A stretch of 64,000 bases of DNA, from the NCBI GenBank assembly GCA_003342815.1, contig PTEX01000024.1:6262786-6326785 (forward strand). Reading direction: 5' to 3'. This DNA comes from Eudromia elegans. Taxonomy: Eukaryota; Chordata; Aves; Tinamiformes; Tinamidae. Made by a program: the position numbers and the translations under genes. Under the pieces are notes generated by a model, which had not been told where the DNA came from, did not search any database, and saw only the letters and a list, made by a program, of their open reading frames with translations. Positions 1 through 13,300 of the stretch are shown here, one piece after another (the stretch's first letter is position 1; each line of letters starts with the position of its first letter).

Positions 1-3000
1 ATGAAAATTAGTCATGGAGTAAAGATGGTTATTTCCCACATGAATTTGATTGAAAAAGACATGTTTTTTTTTTTTTCTCGTTGCTCATTTGTGTGTTTTT
101 ATATAAGCTGATGCAAGTAAAAATTATGGTTTAAGATGATGCACATGTTTTGAATTACTGTGGTATTATTATGGTAGTTGGTCTCTCTAGCTCCATTTTG
201 CTACTGTTCTCAAAGAAAGCAACGACATGGATGTGAGTGACGTGCATCTGAATAAAGACTCTTTCGGTTGGCATTCTGTGCATACTTTGCATGCTGTTTT
301 CCTTATGCTGCAGCTCAGAGAGAAGTCTAGTGGCCCACACCATCAGAACCATTAAAAACAAACAGTGCTTCCCTTTTAACTTGAGCTATATAATAATATT
401 TGTAGACTAATGCACAGTTTACTTCAAAGGAAAAATTTAGCTTGGCTGTTCAATTTTGACTTCCCCTTTAGATAGCAATAATATCAGTTAGTTTTATGAT
501 TAGTCTATCTGGAAGCCTAAGTAAGAATGGTGGCTTTGAAATTTTGAATGAGAGAAATTACCCTGAGTTTTCATTAAAAATATATATATAAAACCAAGCA
601 TATAAAGTGTGAGCTGCTGCGGGTTGTTATCATTTAGATTTAATTCAAGTAATCGTTGGTTTGACCTTCTTCAAGTCCTGGCCACAGTAGGCGATGCTAT
701 CATCATCATCGTCAGACTTGTACTGAATTTTAGATGCCAGCCGCATCCTCATAACACTTTATTGGGTCTCTTGTGAAAATTATGGATAAAAAGATAATGG
801 GAACAGTAATGATATTTGTTCTTAAGTATTAAGTGCTCCTCATTTTGCATAGATGTGATCTTGGTGATTTACATTTTCTGCAGATGGTGCTTTCGTGGCT
901 TCAGTGACCTCCATCTGACTGTAAAGCTGGGTTTTGTCAGAGTGTTTTTAACATTAAGACTTTTACTGCAGGGTATTCAAACTGCTGCTGAATGTAACCA
1001 AGTCACTTCAGCTGTGTAAAAATCAGAGTATGCCTCGGAGCGTAGCTAAAGCTGCTCAATACATTTCTTTGAAGTGTAGCTGTGCAGATTTGCAACAGGT
1101 GAAGATCTGACCTTCTCTGCTTAAAAATAGTTGCTTCATGGGTCAATTTGGAACAACAGCAAAGTGTCATACGTCAATAAAAACTTGTACAAAAGTCACG
1201 ATTATGCTCCGTACTTTGATTCTCACGTGTTTTTTTGCAGTCCCATACATGTAATTTTAAGGATTTGATATGAATAATGGATATTTTTAAAATGTTTCCT
1301 TACAAAAAAAATAGCCATTGTATAAATAATCCAAGGTGTTCTTGTGGGCCATTTTGAAATGTTGCATAATAGTTTTTGCTGTTTTTTGTACACCATTCTT
1401 TAAGGTAGATGGTAGAAATTCACTTAATTGCAGTAGTTAGATCTGCAGTCATTCCTGCAGATGGGCAGGGAACATCTTTGCTGTGTATTTCTACAGAATC
1501 TACCTCAATGAGGCGTCTTGGGGACAACTGTAAACAAATAATTACTTATTTCTACACCAAAAGGGCAGGGTTCAGTTGATGTTTTGCTAGAACATTGAAA
1601 ATTAGCTTCAGTTTTATTGCTTTAAGAGTATGCACATGAGTTACTTCATGAACAGCAGCCTCAATGTTATCTGCAGACAGCAGGGTCTAGAAGCAATGAG
1701 AACGGGAATGCTCTCTTGCAAGGAAAACTATTTTTCTGTGTGTTAAATGAATAAAAATGAGGTTGCAATGTTTTCTTTGTGATCCTTCAAGGATTTTTAG
1801 GGGCATATTTGTTCAAGGAAAGTTGAATGCTATTGTGTTTCACTAGCTTTAGTCTTTTTTAATTGTCCTTTATAGAATGGTTGTTGTTGTGGTGCCCTCT
1901 TCTCGACTTACTGCTCACAGTCGTATCTCACTTGCTTTCCAAGGTTTTTGTTTCATTCTGTGATAATATGGCAGCAGATTCTTTAACATAAGTAATAATT
2001 GTGTATTTTCTCTCCTGTCCATATGAATTCAGTCCTAGAAAGTATATTGTGTTCGTTAAAGCCAAGCAGAAGTGGGGAAAGAGGGAGGAGAGTTCAGTGA
2101 AACAAATTACAGCATCACAAGTAATCCCTGTAATCATAATATATATATATTTGTTAAATTTGGTCAAAGAAAATCTGATCTTGAGTAATTATTTTAAATC
2201 AGAATTGATTTAAAAATGAATTTTAAATACAGAATTGCTGCCCTTCCTCTCTATATAAAGTAGATTACTTGATATTCAATAATCGTTTATAAACATTTAT
2301 AAGATTGTCCTTCATAAAAAGTATGAAGCTGTCGTTAGGACAGTGCGTTAGCACTTTTGTTAAGATGGATATACCAATATGTTGGAGCTTTTCCGGTACA
2401 GAACATGCTGATTTTCATGCTTGATTATTTTCTGCTCCGTGCAGCCTCGGCCCCATGGCTTTAGGGTACAGATGTATGTTGAGCAAGCATTACCTTGGTA
2501 GACTTCTTGGGTGTTGTTCACCGAAACGGTAAGTTAACAAATTCAGTAATAATGTGTTAATGGAAACGAGGGATGTTTTTCCTTAGCCTCAGATCTAGTG
2601 TGTATTTCCAGTAGGAATGATTAATTAGACGCTGATGTCTAAGGCACAATTATCCCGAGAGGCCCTTCAGGAGCTCGGGCTATCGATAGCAGGTTCCACG
2701 CAGGCACAAGAAGCATCAGGCCAGCAGCAGTCAGCTGTGCTTGCTGGCAGATTTCTTGCATGGGGCTTTCCAAACGGCCAACCTAATCTCTGTCATTTTT
2801 GCCCCGTCTCATAGAGATGACAAATAGTGCCATGGCACCGCAGGAGACCAACAAAGTTGTGGTACATGGCTGTTTTTCGACTGCTGAGAGTGCTTTTGGA
2901 GATGGGAGAGGTGGACCTAGACAGAATCTAATGTTGCGATGGTCTCATCCCCAAGCCCAAATGGCACAGATCATTCTCATACTGCGATTGCTGAAGTCCT

Positions 3001-5360
3001 CATAAATACCATGATAGAAATCTCCTAAAGCTGTTGAGAGCTTTTCCTTTGTCTCGGTCAGGCTGCAGTTTTCAGAAGCAAAACCCCTAAGCAACAGAAA
3101 ATAAGAAAGCCTCTGAAATCCATTAGGCTAAGTAAGAAAAGGAAAGCAAACATGTTTGCACTCCTTGTGGAAGATTGGGATATTTGGGTTTCTTGCACCA
3201 GCTCTGGTTCAGACTGCAAAGGACAGCCACGTCCCGCTGTATTCTAGCAGCTGCCTCAGGAAAGCAGCCACCTCCACAGGGCTATAAGGAGCAGAGGTTC
3301 CTGTTCCAAACTGCTGCTGTTTTTAGCAGTTGTATTGCCATAGCTTTTGACTCTGCGCTTAATAGAAATACATAGTTTTAAAGGGCAGCGTTTATTCTTA
3401 GGTTCTTGTTTCCTCTTGGTGCATGGAAGTTACTTAATCCCTGAACTCCTCTTGTTTCACTAATTGTTTTGGTACCTTCACCTGTTATGAGTTGCTTCGA
3501 AAATGCTATGAAGCAGTGCCATAAAAAGCTGGGCTTTATAACAGTTTGGTCTTTTGTGATCTCTCTCCCTTTTTCTTCAGAAACGCAGCATACTATACGT
3601 GTAACTTGTAGGAGAAAGAGCATGCCTTCCTAGCACTACTGCTCATGCTCTGGCTCTTGGGAGGAAAGCCACCACATGGACAAGGTCCTTCCAGGACACG
3701 GAGGTCCGAGACACGGAGCCAGGCTGCATCTGAAGAGCCTGCTCTGTATCACTGCCCTAGAGCAGTGTGTGAAGGACATGGGAAATGAGGCTCAAACAGG
3801 GAGGAAAAGCCTTTCTTACATTGTCAATGCCAAATGCTTATTTAAGAGGAAAAGAGAGCAAATAGGGGATAGGGAGGAGGAGTGTTGCTGCATGCGGGAC
3901 ATTCAGCTCTGTGCCTGTTCCTAGGGCAGGCACTTGTTGATGCCTCTGGTGCCCTAGACTTTTCCATACTGCTCAAATGTCCGCTCTGTGGACCAGATGC
4001 ACATGAGCAGCAATATTCCTTGTAAATACAGAAAATATTATCATTTGGATTCAAATTTCTTTGATTAAAAACTAAGAAGCCAACAGCAGAGTGGAGAACC
4101 TATTGCACTTGGTTGCAAAACAACTGCTTTATCTTGCTGGTGCATGTTTAGTAGTGTAAGCAGTTCAATACAGCACTTGATGCTCTTCCCTCTCCAGTGA
4201 GTGGCAAAACTCAGTGCTGTTGGACAAGTGCTCAGTGACTAGGACTAAGTCAATACAAGGCCATGATTACTTTGCTTGGGTATAAATATTTGCAAGTCTA
4301 AAGCTTACATGAGCCTTCTGTGTAGATATTGACAGGAAGTGTTACAAACTGCTCCATGGTTGTGACCTGACCTCAGAGTTAAAGATTTATACAGAACTGT
4401 TGCAAACTGCTTGCTTTTAAATTCTAAAGAAGAAGGGGTCCTCTCTGCTGTTGGGATTGTATACCTAGGTGTGAGTTCCGTCCTTTTGTGAACTCTTTCA
4501 GGCCCAATGCGTACTCATCTCTTCAGAAGTGTGGCTGCAGTATTTGGAAATGATCTCTGAATTCCCTCAGCAGTTTCAGATGGCTTTGGTGATGCAGATT
4601 TGGGCTGATGTTGGCTGCCAGATCTTTCCTAGTGTAGCAAATGGGCAAGAGCTCATCTGGAATACACCTGGTTAATTTGGCTCTGGGCCTGCCTAGCTCC
4701 CAGGGTATTATGGGATGTACAAGGGAGGAGAAGATACTACTCTATCTGTAAAATTAGGTATTTTTGTTATGTCAGAGGCTGAGGAATTTGTAAGTTGGGT
4801 GGTTTCTCCTCTGATATCCAAGATAGGTAATGGTATAAATCCAGCACTCTCCAGAGTCCAGAGTATAGAAGGTGTTCGAGTTGGAGTGCATGCTGTGCTT
4901 CTGCCATCCTGAACCCTGTCATCCATGAGGTTGTGGACCTCTGTAAACTGCATGGTAGGCCCATGGCCTCAGCCTGCATGTCTTTAAGCATGTTTATTTT
5001 TAGTCCTCAGGTCAGGTCCTTATCTTGTAGGGTATTGGTAGAGATGAATCTCCATGAGTCAAGTAAATGAGCAGAAGGCATCAGATGTAGCAAAGGGAGC
5101 AACATTGCTTTTTCTGAAAGACAGGAATAAAGATGCCAAAACGACTTCCATTACTGACAGAGGTAGAAGGGTTTTCTGAGGAACGATGACTATGAGATAG
5201 GTATGGAATGCACAGTGTAGGCCTTTTGAGACAGGAAAAAAAAATGCTGAATAGAGAACAACAAAAAGGTTGCATCAAAAGCTGTGTCCTGAGAGGTGAC
5301 AAGTGTAGCACTGCAGTTAGAATGTGATTCACAGTGTTGTGATACACTGTATATATCTGC

Positions 5361-5423
5361 TGTGTATATATGTGTGTGTATATATATAATATAAATATAT
5401 GTGTGTGTGTGTGTATATATATA
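5361..5423. repeat. TA/TG microsatellite
   Basis: Alternating purine-pyrimidine tract made of interspersed (TG)n and (TA)n blocks, the longest TG run being about seven units near 5399-5414. It lies in intron 3. It is likely length-polymorphic; no other role is visible. Confidence 0.9.
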
Positions 5424-5667
5424 GTACAGTCATAATAATCCTGTAATTAGAGAAGATGCTTTGAAAATGTTTGACTTGTTTTACAGAAACAGCAATAGTA
5501 GATCTTTTTCCTATAAAAATGAAGATGTTGGCTTGGTATTTCACTGCAGGGGGAGGGTTGGTTACTATTGAATATAATGAGAGGGGAATAACTCCCTGGA
5601 GTATGCAGTAACATTATATTTTCGGCCTAGAACATCTGTACATTAATAATTAGTCAGGTTAGGTGGA

Positions 5668-5688
5668 TTTTTTTTTTTTTTTTTTTTT
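5668..5688. repeat. Poly(T) run of 21
   Basis: Uninterrupted run of 21 T followed by AA. It could be the poly(A) tail of an old minus-strand retroelement, but no element body or target-site duplication is recognisable around it, so a simple repeat is the safer call. Confidence 0.9.
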
Positions 5689-7350
5689 AAATGGAAGGCA
5701 CCTCCAGTTGCTCAGAGGCATGACCGACCTGGTTTTCCCTTGCCTTTCATACCTGTACAGAAATAATTACTATAGAGACAAAAAGTGTTAAAACAGAGAC
5801 AAAGGCTAAACTTCAAACAAGTGCCACCTTACTGAAGGAGGGTAGTTGTGGGCCAATCACCTTCTGTTTTGAAGTGGGTTGAGCAGAACACTCAGACCTC
5901 GCATTCTGTATACAGGGACTGCATTTGTTCAGTGCAAAAATCTGAAGGCCCACAGTAATGCTGAGCCGGATGACAGGGACTGTCAGTGCTTGTGCTTGTA
6001 GCTCCGAGCACAGGTCACTACATAGTGACTCCGTCAGATTAGATAGTACCAAGCATCTTACTTTGCATCGTAGTTTGCTAACTGTGCGGTTAGATTTGTG
6101 GTGCTTTGGAGTCGTAGAAGAGTAGTCATGCATCAGGGTAATATCAGAAGTGGAATAGAAGAGTTCTTCTGTTTCACTGAATATTGAATATTCAAATAGC
6201 ATATAAGCATTTTGAATAGGATTAAACACTAGGCAGAGTAATTGGGTGCAAAGTCTAAAGTAATGGGAGTACTGAGGTTGACTGGTCCCAAGGATGTGTT
6301 TCTCACAGCTTTCTAATTTTACAAAATAGCTCAGAGAAAACGTTAAGAACAATTTAGGTTAAAACTCTGAAAATAAGGAACTTGCAGTTTGGTAGCAATG
6401 CCTTCATTTTATATTTTCCCACTCTGAAACCCTGGAGGGGAAATTTATAATTCCCTGTTCTTCTCCAAAGCAGTAATTTATAATTCTTCTCAGGAATGTA
6501 TACATCCCACTGAGTCCAGCAGTCATGCTGTGTGCACTTGTTGAATGTGTTGTAATAAGGTAACTAATTAGTGATGTATTCTGCAGAGAATTGTGTGCCA
6601 CTTTCTAAGCAGGCCACAGAGTACATATTCTCAAAAGAGCATATCCTATTTTTGTAAGTGATTTCCAAAGGACAGGTATTTCAGAGGTGTTTAGGGTTTT
6701 GGTATATACGTAGTGACGTTGTCTGAAGCACCTCAGTGAAATGACTCCCTGTTTGCCTTTTAAATCCAGGGAGTGCAGGTTCCTCACCTGCTGAGATACT
6801 TTTACCATCTGCATCTTAATTGTCTCTGAAAATGAAATCTTAGTGTGCTCCCCAAGTCACTTTGGAAAATGAGAGAAAGTTCCCAGTAAATATTCTGTCT
6901 GTGCTGCACAGTGAAATGAACCCATTTCTGAGAGGAGCATAGGCAGAAGTATTAGTTGTTGCGAGTATCCTCTTTATTACCCGTCTTAGATCATGTGTAC
7001 ATGGCAAGAGAGTATGTTATATGCAAGAAAAAAAAAATTCAGAATTTTATTGATAATATTGACAAAGAAATAAATTTTTAGGTGTTCAGTAGCAATTAAT
7101 GAAGATCTAGTAACCATTAGTTCTTAGGGGGAAAAAAAAACAACCTAAAAATGGTTCCATGTTCTTGCATCTTGCAACAGTGTGCATTTCCTGTGCGCTG
7201 GTTTGGGGAAGGATGCTGGGTGTAGGTGCCTCTTTGTCAACAGGCAGCCTGTATGCAGGACCAGTTATTGTCCAGGGTGCTCAGGTAGGATGAGGCTGGG
7301 TGTTTGATGAAATTGCCATTTGTGGAGCATAAAAATGAATGGGATGGAAC

Positions 7351-7395
7351 CACAGGGGGGAAAAAAGAAAAAAAAAAAAAGAAGAAGAAAGAAAC
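7351..7395. repeat. Purine-rich A/GA tract
   Basis: Almost pure purine stretch: a short G run, then A-rich sequence with GAA units at its 3' end. Simple low-complexity repeat in intron 3. Confidence 0.85.
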
Positions 7396-10300
7396 CTAAC
7401 CTATATCATAGGAGCCTGAGTGCTGAAGCAGTGGGCAATTTGAAATGCTTTAGACGGGTCTGCAGCTGAAGGCAGCCCCTTGCTGGAGTGTGGCACCAGC
7501 TCCAACAATGTTCTCCTCTGATTCTTTTCCCCACTGAGCTCTTCCAAATTGGGAAAAATGAGGCCAAAGCTACACTTTTGAATCACATCCCTGTTTCCCC
7601 TTAGTGAATATTTAAGGTGAAATGTTCGTTTCATCTAAGCTGTCTCCTTAAGCTATATCAGGAGCAGCATGTTCAGCAGCTGACTCTGGGATCACCTGTG
7701 TTCTTGTATTCTTTCCCCTGCTCCCGCCACCCCATCTAAAATTACTAGCTGCAATCCATGTATTTAGGAACTGCAAATACAAATCAGCAGACAAAAAATA
7801 ATTTGGGTGTTATGGACAGGATGGTTGATGCTAAAATTTGGTATAAATCGGTATAAAGTAAATTTAAATGACATGTCCTGTGGCATGGTGAGTGCAGAGG
7901 AATTATACTTGTATGTTTAAGTCCTAATCAGATCAAATCTTATTGCTGGGTAGTGTAGAAGGTGTACTGACTTATTTTGAATTAATATCAAATCCGTCTT
8001 GATTAATGGATTTGTTATTGCTATGGAGAGAAATGCTAGTACTGAGGAAAAAAAAAAGTAATTGTGCTATATACAAATTCTACCCATTGGCAAAAAAAGG
8101 CAGAAATTACAAAGTGAATGATTGTAAAGAAACACACATGCAGGCTGTGAGTATGAATCCATAATTTATCATCTGTATTATCATAAAAACTCATTTACAT
8201 TTCAGAATATTTTTAAAATCAGCTCTCACCCTTTGATTGCTAGGTTTTTTTAGTGTTCAGAATAAATAAAAGGAAATTATCTTACAGGTTGAGACATGAG
8301 ACATATTCCAGCTGCAAGGGCAATTAAAATGCAGATACCAAAGGGTGAGATGTTGATGAAGAGAGACTTTGAAAGGCTGATAACATCTGTTAATGAAAAT
8401 TCTCAGAGGCAGAAGATTTGTTTGCTTAGGTAGTTTGAGAAACAGAAAGTTTAGATAAAGGTTAGGGAGAGGAATAAATATTTTCCTAGTATGATTGACT
8501 GAAGGTCATATGGAAAGAATAATTTTACTATGTTTGAGGACAGTCCAACTGCATAATCTTTTTTCAAGACATTTATCCAAGGTGAGCCCAGCTTTTATTT
8601 GTGATGAATATGTATTTCAATTCATAGGCTGATTACCATAATCTCCTGATTGTTTCTTCAAAGGAGTAATGCTTATCATTTTTTAGACTCAGCACTTTCT
8701 AGGCATGTTTTTAGGAGAAAGCAGTCGTCAGTAATCTTGTGTGCTCAAGCTAAGTACCCACTGTGTATCACAGCAAAGAATTAACTTGCATTATCGATAA
8801 TTTTAAATTTGCAGCATGCTTTAAAATTATATTTTTTGCTTTTCAGGTGAAAGCAATGATATTTGAGACTGAGTTCTCGCTGTTGCAAATATCTTCTGCG
8901 GTTGATAAGTGGATAAACTTCCCTATTCCAGAGACATCCATTATGTCAGAATAAATACACTAGAATGCTTCATTGGTTAAAGAAAAGTTAAATAAGCTTT
9001 GGAAAATACTCATTTTTATTTCTTTTTCAGGTGATAATTACACACAATAACTTTCTTTTTAGGTCAGTTTATAATTGTGCCACAATCACACAATTTCACC
9101 TTGAATAATGCAGAACAGTTGCCATCCGTGTCTCAGTTGATTGGGTATTAGGTAGCTATTGAATTTACTCTTGCGAATAAGATTACCGGGAAAATGTTTT
9201 CTGAGATAACATACTGATGTTTTGCTGTAAAATTTCAGTGACTAATGTGTTCCAGACAGTATAAGAATCTTAAAAAGTGCACGTTCAACTGTAATACAGC
9301 TTGAAATTAAAAATTAATCTAGCTCTATGAATAGGGGGATTCTGAATTCAGATATTGGCCATCCTACTAATTATTGTTATGGGATAGGACAATTCATTTC
9401 TTGATTCCTAATCCATTATATTTTTTTACCTATCTCGCAAGCAAATGCTGCCGGTACTTCAGTTAATTTATAGTGCTTTGAGTATTATTTAGATACTAAG
9501 AGTTGTTAAGAGAAGTAATGTTTGTATGTTTCTGCAAATTGAATAATGCAAAAATGCCTCCCATGAAGAACACTGCTTTAAGTGTGGCTCGCTCTGTCAG
9601 TTGTGTGAGATCCAGGCCCACAAATGATGTGTTTCTGGAATAACGGAGCTTGGCTAAAATAGGTCATTAAAACATTGATATGCCAGGAGCTCTCCAGGCT
9701 AATTGAAGAGAAGAAGGAAATCTATATAGCCACATTCATGCCAATAGCAGCTGTACGTACGAGCAACCCTTTTGCTTCATGAGTACAGACAGTGCTTGTT
9801 GCACCACCTCATGCACCCAAGGGCGAGCACAGCCAAGCTCTGAAAAGGCAGCTAAGCAGCTGGGCCACACGTATCCTTTGGTTAGTCACTCTTGTCACCA
9901 GAGGAGAAGCTGGATTCACCATTTATCACAGTAAAATGTGGTATGACTGTGGGCTTTTGTAAGCTTTGCCTTCGAGAACTGGCTTCTCCTAGACCGTACT
10001 TCAGTTGTCTTGCAGGCAAGTTAGATTTTCTTATCCCGCCTGTTAATTACTAGTGATTCCTAATTAGAATCTTTTTGCCAAGATAAATATGTAAACACAA
10101 TTAGATATGTATTTTTAACATCCAGTAATTAGCCTCATCAGTTGAGTAGTAGTCAACACATTGGGATTTGTTCTCTACCAGTTTTGTCCGCTGCAGATAA
10201 GTGTTGTGAGTGATGATGCCCACAAGATGCCTTACATAGCTTCACCTCTGTGTTTTTTCCCACTGATTTATGTGCTTGTTGTAAGCACAGAAAAATGGCA

Positions 10301-13300
10301 CAGAGTGTCTCTCTTTCTCAGAAAGTGAATCTTTGTGACTTTCCTGCAAAAGTCCTTTCTGGCCTGAAATTAAGGATAGATTAAGGCCGAAGCATCTCAT
10401 TTAGGCTAACCTTGGTGGTATCTGGAATTAAGAGCTTTGAGTGACTGAAATGTTTTCAATTCAGATAGATAAGGACCAGCCAATGGATGGGATTGATGAA
10501 AGAATGCAATGCTGAGGGTGTGAAGAGAGTCTTTAATAATATATATATCTATCTGGATCTCATCTTTCTCATACAAAGAAACTTCTATCTGATGATACCG
10601 TTTGAAGACTTTTCGGCTGAAGGCTGATCTGTTGCAGGCAGCAGAGCATGATGTGGATGCAGCCACAGCCTAGCTTGTTCCCTACCAGAGGCAGTAATTC
10701 AGGCTCCCAAACAGTGCAATAAATCACTAGAAGTGCATGAGGGCGAACAGGAGTGAATGAAGGCACCGTGCAGGCTGCCTCTAGACAGGGGACGTGCTTA
10801 GGCTGCGACGTTGGTTTCCTGAGAGCAGCAAGATGATGGTGGGTGTGAATTTGCTGGTGATGTTCCGAGCGTGGCCTTGCTGGGTGATTCATGGTACTCT
10901 GTGAACCTGGTGTCGGGAAGGAATGTCGTTAAACTTGATCTCCAAGGTCTGGAGCCCAGTCTGTGACAGTCTAGCACTGTCCATACTGCATAGCCTTAGG
11001 CTTTCAGGTCTGTCTGTGCTGGAAAGGGACAAAGCCTTGGACTCATTGTAGAGCTTGATGGGTGAAGTCTCTCTGTATTTAAACAGATTGATTATTTTTA
11101 TGTAGCTCAAAAGTTTTTTAATGCTAGTGTAGCTTTACCATTTTGCAGTTTGCATGTAAAAATACCTTCCTTTTAGGAACGCTTTCTGCCATTACCCCCG
11201 ATCAACATCTTCCAGATCCCAGGCCCCATCCTCACTGCCTCTCTCAGCTTACTGAACCCGGCAGTTCTGGCCCACAGGGCAACATGGTCTCCTCACCTTC
11301 CACCATTTCTCAAAATGTTGTTCCTTCTTTTCCTGAACTACTTGTTCCATCTTCTCTGCCCCAATGTTTACTGCTTAGGTTTTCTTCAAGCAGAACATAC
11401 TCTGGTTTCACAGAGTTCCTATCTCATCTGTTCCCCTTCTCCATCTAGAAATCTGTAATCACCCAAAGATTAATATTCCTTTGGAAACATGTAAATGCAG
11501 ATCTGCTCCGCAAAGCCAGAACTAGGTTTCAGCCCCTTCCATAAGCTGTGGGTGGTTTTATAGCTTTGAGCTGTACCTAGCTGTCGTTTTCCGGGAGGCT
11601 TCCTCACAGTACTGTAAAAGTCCCCTTACAGAAGCGACAGCATTGTTGGTGGCACCTTTATGTCCTCCCTTGGTTATTGTACTCCTTCATCCCTTACTAC
11701 ATTACTCTCATTTTACGCTGGCACAGCTTCATTCAAAAGCATTGAAGTTGCACTGAACTAAAACTTCGGTAAAATGAGGAGGCAAATTAGATGCAAGGTT
11801 GTCATGAAAGAACAGATCAAGGTGAACTGTATTCAGAAACAGTCACTTAAAAATCTTTTACTCACATTCAGCAGGTCTGAATTCCTGCATACTTTGCTTT
11901 ATCCTGTCCTGAACTAATGCAGACCAGATGGTTCCTGTAGATTCTCCTCTGGAGCTAGGCAAGTTCACATTCACACACCCAAGCTGACATATATATTTGT
12001 GTAGACAGTAATATAACATTATTTTGCATATATTATTATAAAATAATAATATTTTGCAGTAACGTATGTACAGGGGAGTCTAGAGGTTTACTGAAGAGAG
12101 AAAGCAGAATGAAACAGTAATGTTAGAATGTGTTTGCTACTTGGTGTAGGAGGTTGTCTGATACCAGAATAGCAGAGAGTAACACTTGGCATGTGAGTTA
12201 CCACATGGAAGTAACCAGGTCAAAAGTAGACGTAAAGCAGTTATTCTGCTTTTTATTTAATAATTTGAACTTAATTCTATTAGATAAAAGACCACTGCAG
12301 GGTACTAGTCATTTACTGCATCTCTTACCAGTAACTAATTTAGCAGCTTGTTACTTGCTTGCTCCTCAACTGTAAAATTCCTAAGCAGAGACAGGTTGTT
12401 CTGCAAAGCATGCTTGCCTAACTGCTGTGTTTACATTTTGAATGGCATATAGTATTTTGGACTGGTTAATTGTGATAGTGGTGGGTTTTTTTCCACTCAC
12501 ATCTGATATATTTAAAAGAATCCTTTTATCTGTTTGCTCTTAAATCAGTGCTGGGTTCAGTCTCAAGCACATAGACTATTCAAATGTTTCTCAATTTATG
12601 GACCCCTGGCAGGCTCAAAGTGTAAGCTGGCGTCATAGAATTTGCATTTGGCATGGAGAAGCATTTGCCTTGATGGCCTCCTGTCTGGTAGGTTCACTGT
12701 GCCCTTGTCAATCATCACTCTGCTCTTACATGCCTGAAATGCACTTGCAATCCAGCATCTTAGTTATTCTGGTCATGTCACAGGTACATGGTTCCAAACA
12801 CAGGCATTCAGATTAGCACTGATGTCCACTCAGCTGGCACAAGCAGTCAGCATTACAGGAAAACATCTCCCTTCTAGATCTCTGATACCTGGCAAGGGGG
12901 GAAAAAATGGAGGATTGCAAGCAAATACTCTTTCTATTTCAAGAGCAGGGTCTAAACTGTTGCCTGGAACATTCAGAAAAGGAGTGATTTACATCAGCAG
13001 GATTTGTTCTTCAGTGCCAGTTCTGAGGGTTTAGTCATTGCTCATGACAGAGGGTTGATTGCTGCTTTGTGAACAAGTTCTGTGCTGTAATAAGTAGAAT
13101 TTTGTCTAAGCAGGTTACTCAAAAGAGCAACTTTTGCTTGCATGGGTATGGGAAAAGTCCCGTGAGTTTTCACAGAGTGATGAAAGTGAGTGAAATGCTC
13201 CTGTCACCCGTGCCAGCAGTGCCAGGTGAGACCTGCCCGTACCGACGGAATGACCCACGAGATGCGGTGGCAGCAGCTTGGCCAGGAGCAAGAAGGTGCT

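Noticed and set aside
5813..6352. 179-codon open frame on the minus strand in intron 3
   Set aside because: Composition is not typical of a protein family, no homologue is recognised, and an open frame of this length can arise by chance in 64 kb.
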